DNA of 64,000 nucleotides, taken from contig OX638136.1 of the NCBI GenBank assembly GCA_951804985.1, forward strand, positions 1,324,501-1,388,500. Reading direction: 5' to 3'. The DNA comes from Dryomyza anilis (taxonomy: Eukaryota; Arthropoda; Insecta; Diptera; Dryomyzidae). Below, piece after piece: positions 56,601-64,000 of this stretch (position 1 is the stretch's first letter; each line of letters opens with the position of its first letter). Below the pieces are notes generated by a model, which made no database searches, was not told the origin of the DNA, and was given only the letters and a program-made list of their open reading frames with translations. A program made the translations under genes and the position numbers.

Positions 56601-57109
56601 CAGCTATTAGAGCATACATCGGTAAAGATCATACCACCTGGGACGCAAACTTAAACGAAATAACTTGTGCATTACGATCTACACTGCATCAAAGCACTGG
56701 GCATTCGCCATACTTTTTATTATTCGGTCAGCATATGATAATTCATGGGCAAGACTTTGAATTGCTTAGAAAACTTAATTTAGTTAATGACGATATCCAA
56801 CTTGAACATCCAGATGCTCTTAAAGTTATCAGACAACAGGCTAAAGAAAATATGAATAAATCACACGATAATAATGCACGAAGATATAATTTAAGCAGTC
56901 GTCCAATAGTGTACAAAATTGGCGAAGAAGTATTTGCGCGTAATTTTGTACAGAGCAGCGCTATTAAAAAATTTAATCAAAAACTTGCGCCAACCTTTGT
57001 TAAAGCAGTAGTGAACCGTAAAATAGGATCCTCATATTATGAACTATCGACAGAAAATAAAAAAATTCTTGGTGTTTATCACGCAAAAGATATTCAAAAG
57101 AAAAATTAA
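53609..57109 (+). pseudogene. Element B zinc knuckles and Pol, copy 3 (best-preserved Pol)
   Basis: Protease (53881-54414) holds ALLDSGATISCVGHDAA and ends FGLIDIN, where two extra bases shift the frame. RT (54378-55439, 353 codons) has GLDMKHAFWQIPLE, VMPFGLCNAPQT and VFVYLDDLIVLS, and ends at the break shared by all copies (HLF then TGA). The last frame, 55436-57109 (557 codons), is unbroken: RNase H (LLCDASLFGLG, TELECLAVVQG, ITDHASLQWLM, VADTLSRR), integrase zinc region (AHNPPSSAHCG, KCETCRC), core Asp in CIDILGPYP, Asp in LSDNGSQF, Glu in SSERVNRS, and a C-terminal region ending KDIQKKN. It is the only complete integrase in the window. Confidence 0.88.
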
Positions 57110-57187
57110 AATTTATAGAAATTGCCTTTTTCCATTTAATGACTCTTTAATTTTCAATTCGAAAACTTAATTCGCATTATCTGGTTT

Positions 57188-59862
57188 TGTAATGGCCCAT
57201 TTCTATGCAGCTAAAAATTTTGCGTATTTATCAATAAAATATTCCGCTGTTAACATCAAATGTTAACATTAACATTTTGGGACTAAATAAATAATTTTAT
57301 CACGGCCCGAAACTTGCAGTTGGACACCGCTGCATAGGTGCTCATATGCTATCTCTAATTACGTTATGTACAGCGCACTCTTTGCGCTACAGAGTTAGTG
57401 TCGCGCTACCTCAGTTTAAAGATTTTGTCACAAATCTTTAATTATGTTTAAACATAATATATTTAATTAAAATCATATGAATTAATTGCATTAATTCATT
57501 TAATATACATCTGATTAAAAAGAATGCATTTGTAGTAACTTTATGATAACGTAGATAAAATTATTATTATGATTAGTGTAATTCGGCTAGGCCGATCAAA
57601 CTAATTTCATGTATTTTGGACGTGGCGCGATGTTACCGTTTGTTTTATCACATAAAGCCATAAAGTATATAGACGCTAATTATTTCACCCACGCCAGATT
57701 TTGGGTTCTTTTACATTTCGCTGTCGAACATAAAACATGTTCTTTTTTTTTAAACACACGCATCCAAAATTTTTAAACTTGCATAGTGAAATTATAATTC
57801 GTTAAAAGTTATTAAAACCTTTAATTTGTTAAAATATAAATAATAAATACAAGTTAAGTTAAATAATTTAAATTTAAGAAGCTACATAATTAGCTAACAT
57901 TTCAACATATCATCAAATTGATTATTTCATGATTTACTTGGGTGAGTAAACAGTGATCCCCTAGAGAATCCTCAAGTGACATATTATTTTATATAGCATC
58001 CCGATTTTTGAACCTGTCCAGCGGAGGCCGAGGGTTCGTTAATCGACCCGGCGCTACAGCTGCGGCACCAGCAGCGCTACAGCTGCAGAACCTGCAATTT
58101 CGAGTGCACGCGATTTCAACATCGTGCATCATTAACTCGGACGAGCCTCATGTGTATTAGCAAAATACAAAAATTAATTAATACGAAAACTAACTTAATA
58201 CTAAAATGAATTAAAACTAAAATTTAATAGTTCTACTTAAACTAAATTTGATCAGTTCTATCTAGAGCTAAAGTTTATTCTACTTTAAAAACTTAAATCT
58301 AAAATTTAATATAGTTTTTAATATGACAACTAAAATTTAATCTATTAAAACTTAAAGCTATGATTTAATCTAGTTGAAAAGCTTAAAAATATAATTTAAT
58401 CTATTTTAATGATTCTACTTAAAATATAATTTATTTAAAAGTAAAATTAAATATGTGAACCTAAAAGTGAAATGAAATACGTAAACTTAAATCAAAACTT
58501 AAATATGTAAACTTAAAAACTAAAAATAAATATGTAATCTTAAAATTAAAAATTAAATAGTAAAAATGTAACGCATATTTGTAAATTTGAATAACATTTT
58601 TTTTTAGAAACATGCAAAAATTAAACTCTCGATTAAATTAATTATTTAAAAATAATTCTCGAAATACAAATGGAATCGTCTTAAGATTTAACAATTTTTA
58701 AAAATCTTTATTAATTTAATCTAAAAAAAAAATATATATATACAAATTTAAGAAATGAAAAAGAAAAAGAAAGAAAACTAAACTATAATATAATGCCATA
58801 CTACTAACCATTCCTAACTAACTTAAATAACAACAACAACAACAGCACACGTCGTCGTCGCTGGGCCCAACGTCGCATCGATGGATAATGCAAAGTAAGT
58901 CTAACAAGTAAATATTTTTACAAGTATCTCATTTAGTAGTGCGGCATTTTTAGTTAAAACAAACTTAAAAAAAAAAAAAGAAAGAGAAATTAAATTTTGA
59001 GTTAAAGAAAGAGAAGATGAGCGACAGAGCTCCATAATGAGTAGTCCATGACTCCATCATCTTAAGTCGCGATCCGATTTCCATTTCGTTCCTCTCTCGC
59101 GTATACGCAATATTTTGCTCATTGATATTTTGTTTTGCATTTTTCTAATTTTTTTTTTGTTCATTCTAATTATGTTCTAGCTATTGCTCATAAACAAAAT
59201 CTCCCAAAATGTTGAGAGAAAAACAATGTTGCGTTTTTTTTTTTCAAAGTTTCTAATTTTAAATATAAATTGTTTTTTTTTATTTTTATTTGATTTTTGA
59301 ATTTATGAATTAATATAACTTAATATAAATAAGAAAAAAATAATTATGAAAAATAATTAAAAAATAAACATAATGATAAATATTATATTTTTTTGATAAA
59401 CTTATTAAATAATGTGTATTTAAATTAATATGGTCCGTCATTTGGAAAGCATGTTTGGCATTCTAGTTTAATATTATTTAGCTAGCGTGCATAAGGGGCA
59501 GTTAATAAATTTTGATAATTGGCATAGGTAGGGTGGGTATAGAAAGGGACCGAACAACATCGTCAGGTTCCCTAATTTTGAAATCTTTAAGAAATTGGTG
59601 AATATAGGGTCGGCTATTTTAGTATCTGTGGTTTTTATTAATTCTATTTTGATTTTGTTTTATTTTTTTTTTGCTACCTAATGTGCACATAAATTATTGT
59701 TGTAGTGTTTTAGTAGTTTTGGCCGAGGAAAGATCCCCGACAATCCGACGAGCTAGTTAGTGCAAAGCTAGATGTGCACCCCCCGAATCCAAAACTACAC
59801 ATTTCGGTTGCTTCGCTCGGCGAAGCCAGTAAACACATTTTCGTGAAACATTGACCATTACA
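57188..59862 (+). repeat. Element B LTR5, right end of unit B insertion
   Basis: It has full-length TGTAATGG...CCATTACA ends and is followed by taat and element C, like LTR3. It carries LTR3-type variants at its left but the longer aattatgaaaaataatt form near 59343 seen in LTR1, so it looks mosaic. It has lost a few bases (gtatat) near 59607. Confidence 0.92.
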
Positions 59863-60037
59863 TAATTTAGATTTTAAAAACACATTTTCTAAAAAAAAAA
59901 AATATTTACGCGTACTTTATTTACGTTGTTTGCAATATTATGCATTGCGGTTAATGATCATTATGAACTGTTGGTTCAGTTATTACTTTCTTTGTTTTTG
60001 TTCGTTCGATTGTGAATAGCTTCAGAGTTGTATGCTT

Positions 60038-61445
60038 TTAATAAGTTATTATGGAATTTTTTCCCTTGATACAGATCACTGTTGTCACAGGACTTATTAT
60101 CGAAAGGACTTCATAGGGACCTACCCAAATTGGTGAAAATTTGTTTTTCCTATTCTGGTTTTTTAATAAAACTTTATCTCCTTCCTTAAAAACTACCGTA
60201 TTTAATGTATTATCGTAACTTCGTTTAGATCTTTCCTTAGCTTTTTCTTGATTTTGTCTGACTATCTCATGTGTACGCTGTATTTGGTATTTTAATACCT
60301 TATTGTAATCTTCACTGTTATAAATTGGTGAACATTTTCGTTTTAGGTTGGTTGGCTGGCATGTCAAATTCAAATCCGTATAAAGTACGACAAGGCGTTT
60401 GCCCTGTTGACATATGCACTGTGTTATTGTGCACACGCATTGCCGAATTCAACCATTGGTCCCAGTTGGACCCATCCTCTTTTGCAGAACATCTCAAATA
60501 CTCCGCTAAAGGTCTGTGACTTCGTTCTAACGAGCTATTCGCCTGCGGGTGATAAGGTGTTATATGCATTATTTTAATGTTTAATAACTTGCACGTGTCT
60601 GAAAATAATTTTGACACAAAATTTGAACCATTATCTGTAATTAAAATCTTCGGAATATTATAAGGCGTGATAATTTCCTGGTAAAAAGCTTTGGCTACTG
60701 TGCGTATCTGTCAAAACCATTGGCATTTTTGTTAACTTTGAACTTTTGTTCATTTGGCATTTAGGACAGTTTCTAACATATTCTTTTATTTGTTTCTGGA
60801 TTCCCCTCCATTTAAATTGTTTTTTTTTTATCCTAAAGTATGTTTTAAGTGTGCCCTGATGGCCTCCTAGTGCTGAATCATGAAAATCTTTCATCACTGT
60901 TTTAATTTCATCTGGATCAGTTAATATTGGAGTTGAATTCGTTTCATTATTTGTATCTATTATTGTTTCATCTACGACTGGTGTACTGATTTGTGGTTTT
61001 AATTTTGTGATTTGCTGATCGAAAATATTTTGTGTAGTTTTGGATCGTGTTTGTACGGCTGTAATATCTGGTTCTATATAAAGAATTCTGCTTAAAGCAT
61101 CCGCATTTAAATTCTTTTTGCCTGGTTTGTACATTATTTCAAAATCATATTCCGATAATTTGTGTCGGAAACGAGCAAGGCGTGATGTCTGATCTTTTAA
61201 ATTAGCAATACCTTTTAGAGGTTGATGATCTGTAAAATTTTTGAATGGTTGCCCTAATAGGTATGCTCTAAAATTCTTTGTTGCCCAAACAATTGCTAAA
61301 AATTCCTTTTCAATGGTAGAATATCGTTTTTCTGCTCCATTTAAAGTTCTACTTGCAAACGCGATCGGTCGGTCGCTTCCTACTTCACCTTGAGATAGGA
61401 CTGCACCTACTGCTTCGTTACTTGCGTCTGTTGTTAGTAAAAAAA
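60038..61445 (-). pseudogene. Element C RNase H and integrase, unit B copy
   Basis: RNase H reads [44 protein letters not shown] and NADALSRI. The integrase zinc region includes [19 protein letters not shown], then NCPKCQMNK. The text then jumps at about 60715 from KMPMVLTDT to a piece reading [10 protein letters not shown] in another frame, so some 50 residues with the first catalytic Asp are missing. The second Asp (ILITDNGSNF) and Glu (SSLERSHR) remain. The C-terminal part (FKEGDKVLLKNQNRKNKFSP) ends with a frame slip in an A-run near 60060. The same deletion occurs in unit A, so it predates the duplication. Confidence 0.8.
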
Positions 61446-63727
61446 ATTTTAAAATTTGAATATGCTAATATTGGAGGTGAAATTATTGATTCTTTCAATT
61501 TAATAAATGAATTTTGACAATCGTCCGTCCATTTAAATTTAACGTCCTTTTTAAGTAAATTATTAATTAGTAAAGATAACCTTGCCATATTGCTTATGAA
61601 CTTTCTATAATAATTAATTAATCCCAAGAATGCTTGTACTTCTTTTCTGTTTCTTGGTACTGGAATATTTTTTACGCATTCCACCTTAGCGGGGTCTGGC
61701 AGCGCACCAAGTTCTGAACATTTATGCCCTAAATATACAACTTCACGACGTAAAAACTGACATTTTTCGGTATTTAATTTTAAATTATGGTCTCTTAGTT
61801 TCTGTAATACTTTGCTTAATCTGTGTTCATGTTCGCTTATATTTTTCCCATACACAACTATATCATCAAGATATACAAAAAAATCGATACCCTGTAACCC
61901 TGTTAAGATGTGATTCATTATTCTCTGGAAAGTAGCTGGTGTCCCTGTTAAACCGAAAGGCATCCTATTAAATTCAAAATGTACAAGTCCTGTACTGAAG
62001 GCATTTTTTTCTTTATCACCTTCTTCTACTAAGACCTGATGATAGCCACTTGCTAAATCTAAAGTTGAAAAATACCGACTGTGACCTAATTGATCTAATA
62101 TTTCATCTATTCGCGGAATAGGAAATACCTGTTTTACGGTTACGTCATTTAATTTACGGAAATCTATGACAAGTCTCCATTTTTTGTTCGCTCCTCTTCG
62201 GTACCAATAGTAATGGTGAATTCCAGGGTGATATGCTTGGCGATATAATACCAGCATGTAACATTTTGTTAACCTGTCTATTAATTTCCTTTCCATGTGT
62301 GTGTGGAAGTTTGTATTGCTTTTGGTTAATTGGTGGTTGATTCCATTGTGTTGCTATGTCGTGTTTAAGTATCGGCGTGTATGATAGTTCGTCACCTTCT
62401 AAGTGAAAAACATCGTGGTAAGAAATACAAAGATTTTGTAATGATGTGATTTCCTCCTTATTTAAAGATTCATCGATGTTAATTTTTTCTAATAATCTAT
62501 TAATCCTATTTTTTATATTCACTGAATTTATTGCATTTATTGTAGAGTTGTTTGTATCTGATTCCCTATACTGATTAAAATTTGAAAATTTCGGTTTAAA
62601 ATTGTTGTCTATTGTAATGTCCTTTTCTGTAGCATTTAATACTGAGACATAAACTTTATTTTTGTTAACATTCGATAAGCTTTCTCCCAAATATACTCCA
62701 GGATAAATTTCTTGTTTATGTATTAATACAATTGGAATTTTTGTTTTTAGTGTAATTTCTACTATTTTTGCGGTTCTCGGCATGATTTTTATTTCATGAT
62801 TGTAATAAATATTTTCTATGTCGGCTCGCTTTTTCCGTGGTAATCGGATAGTGTGATTCTTTCCTTTATCGTAGAATGTTATGGTCTTATTAATTGCGTT
62901 TATTACGGATCTATTCCATATGTTATCCCGTCCTATTATTCCGTCTGCTGGTATTCCTTGTTCAAGAGATACTACATGCATTATTAAATGTAACCACTTT
63001 ATATTACTGTGTTGTATATTGGTCGTGCCTAACGTCCTTACGCATCCACCAAAAGCCCCATTAAAATCTTTCTTACTATTTTTGTCAAATTCCGGTAGTT
63101 GTGTCAATGCACCTTCTTTTATTATGCTTGCATCTGCTCCTGAGTCTACTAGTAATATGAGTTTTCCATTTTTAGCTGCCTCGCAAGGTACTTCAATGAA
63201 CACATCACTTACATTAGACAATTTGAAGCAGTCCCCCTTTCTATTGTATATTTTGTTAATTCTCTTTTTATTTAATCCACTCAACTGTTGTCTGATTTTT
63301 TTATCATAACATGTTATAAAATTTTCAAACTTTTTCAACATTCCTGTAAACATATTGTTCACCTTTTGACCTATTTGCATTTCTTCCCATACACATCTTT
63401 GCCGATTAGTTTCATCTGCTACTAATTTAATCATTTTTGCCCCTATTGCTATTATCATATATATAAAGAAATGTATTAATGCAAAAATTACCAGTGTCAC
63501 TCCCTCACAATCAAACCACGGTAGATCAATATGTGTATAAACGGTCACTTCAGACGTCTGATTTGCAATATTTTCCTCCACCGGTTTTCTCTTATTTTTA
63601 GGAGTTTGGGTAGTTAATGTGATCACAGACCCTTCAGTCTTATGATTTACTATTTCTACCCTTTTTGACCTAATTTTACTATTTTTAATGGGTCCCCAGC
63701 TTACTGGCCTTGGCTGGGCCCCTGGTA
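61418..63727 (-). pseudogene. Element C Pol front: membrane segment, protease, RT
   Basis: The -1 frame entered at the slippery site runs without a stop into the frame 63626-62154. Residues 43-63 of that frame form a hydrophobic stretch (VTLVIFALIHFFIYMIIAIG) flanked by charged text, which looks like a membrane span. The protease follows at residue 161 (LILLVDSGADASII), then a long linker and the RT start (HDIATQWNQPPINQKQYKLP, ISPWNSPLLLVPKR). A one-base shift near 62200 moves to the frame ending at 61418, with WRLVIDFRKLNDVT, FSTLDLASGYHQV, FNRMPFGLTGTPATF, FFVYLDDIVVYGK and QAFLGLINYYRKFI. RT is complete apart from that shift. RNase H starts after another frame break at about 61430. Confidence 0.85.
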
Positions 63728-63734
63728 GTTTCCC
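63690..63734 (-). promoter_or_regulatory. -1 ribosomal frameshift signal, GGGAAAC plus stem
   Basis: In the Gag frame the codons GGA-AAC are preceded by G, giving G-GGA-AAC at 63734-63728. After five bases (tacca) a hairpin can form: GGG-g-CCCAGC with GCTGGG-ga-CCC around a 12-base loop that contains the Gag stop (63703-63701). A one-base backward slip gives the frame GKLPGAQPRP, which stays open into protease. Heptamer, spacer, stem and frame all agree with a functional gag-pol signal. Confidence 0.8.
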
Positions 63735-64000
63735 TTGTTTTGATCATTATTCTCCCTCGCCAGATAATCCCTCTTGGCGTAGCAATCAGTTTCTACATGA
63801 CCAAGTCTACGACACCAATCACATTTTAAATTATTTCTAGGGGTATTCCCATTTCTATTGTTATTATTTCTATTATTATTATTATTGGTACGGTACGTAG
63901 TGTTATGTCCTGCTTGCAAATTGTTGTTTAAAAATTCCCTATTAACGACTGGATGGTTTTGTGTACGTCCAAACCCTTCCATATTTTGAGCTTCTAATTT
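63701..64000 (-). CDS. Element C Gag, C-terminal part (runs off the window)
   Basis: The minus-strand frame enters from beyond 64000 and ends at TAA 63701. Visible are an Asn-rich spacer (NNNNRNNNNRNG), one CCHC zinc knuckle (CDWCRRLGHVETDC) that would bind the element's RNA, and a Gln/Asn/Gly tail. Pol overlaps its end in the -1 frame. The N-terminal domains lie outside the window. Confidence 0.75.
   Translation of the reverse strand, partial: KLEAQNMEGFGRTQNHPVVNREFLNNNLQAGHNTTYRTNNNNNRNNNNRNGNTPRNNLKCDWCRRLGHVETDCYAKRDYLARENNDQNKGNYQGPSQGQ

Larger units (their letters stand above)
51417..61547. repeat. Segmental tandem duplication, unit B (about 10.1 kb)
   Basis: It repeats unit A: LTR tail, PBS, B copy 3, LTR5, taat, element C from its integrase end to the aacgtcc at 61541-61547, after which element C goes on normally. 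Point differences and small private indels separate the units, so the duplication is not brand new. Confidence 0.85.
59863..64000 (-). mobile_element. Element C (Gypsy, minus strand), gag to integrase
   Basis: This minus-strand element runs from its partial gag at the window edge through protease, RT, RNase H and integrase to the taat where element B interrupts it. Its remaining 3' region, polypurine tract and LTR lie at 27766-31109, on the other side of the inserted B array. RT motifs and integrase text resemble the 17.6/297-type Gypsy group of flies. Frameshifts at about 62200, 61430 and 60050 and an integrase deletion make it inactive. Confidence 0.8.

Noticed and set aside
31110..59862. 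Long regular repeats as a CRISPR-like or satellite array
   Set aside because: The repeat units are whole retrotransposons and LTRs with coding content and target duplications.
62881..63309. 142-codon plus-strand frame opposite element C protease
   Set aside because: It is antisense to recognised protease and linker text and has no motif of its own.

Overview
This is intergenic DNA from an AT-rich insect genome, most likely a higher fly. It has dipteran-type Gypsy and BEL/Pao retrotransposons and a dispersed repeat with 'taccctacac' ends and runs of 'gtctgtctgt'; the species is not identifiable from the window. I find no intact cellular gene, rRNA, tRNA or CRISPR array. Nearly all recognisable coding sequence belongs to retroelements or to decayed transposase-like genes.

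Layout. 1-2.5 kb: a decayed transposase-like gene ending in a DUF4806-like exon pair. 2.4-5.4 kb: a tandem duplication, a CTAGTTC-rich repeat, and a truncated minus-strand LTR element (gag remnant, PBS, LTR). 5.6-9.2 kb: two copies of the dispersed repeat, a MITE-like element, a foldback and AT-rich spacer. 9.26-12.61 kb (minus) and 13.56-19.31 kb (plus): two head-to-head members of one Gypsy-type family whose Gag starts with a SAP domain. The first is an internal-deletion derivative; the second has all domains but many lesions. 19.45-20.2 kb: a third dispersed-repeat copy. 20.36-26.25 kb: a full-length but dead BEL/Pao element with a perfect 5-bp target-site duplication. 26.99-27.77 kb: a second transposase-like pseudogene on the minus strand.

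27.77 kb to the right edge is one nested and duplicated complex. The host is a minus-strand Gypsy element ('element C') with its 3' LTR at 27766-28528 and the end of its gag at the window edge. An Osvaldo/Ulysses-like Gypsy ('element B') with about 2.68-kb LTRs, a tRNA-Lys-type PBS and a Gag carrying an N-terminal RING-H2 finger inserted into the 3' part of C, making a TAAT target duplication. B then became LTR-internal-LTR-internal-LTR with shared LTRs (31110-49734). A roughly 10.1-kb block (B LTR end, B internal, B LTR, 3' half of C pol) was later duplicated in tandem with breakpoints in short shared sequence (about 41297-51416 and 51417-61547).

Most notable: a RING-H2 domain fused to a retrotransposon Gag; two textbook -1 frameshift sites, TTTAAAC in the SAP element and GGGAAAC in element C, each with a downstream stem; a predicted membrane segment between Gag and protease in element C; and an amber codon inside the Gag zinc knuckle shared by all three B copies. 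All elements carry breaks, so none looks autonomous as read here.
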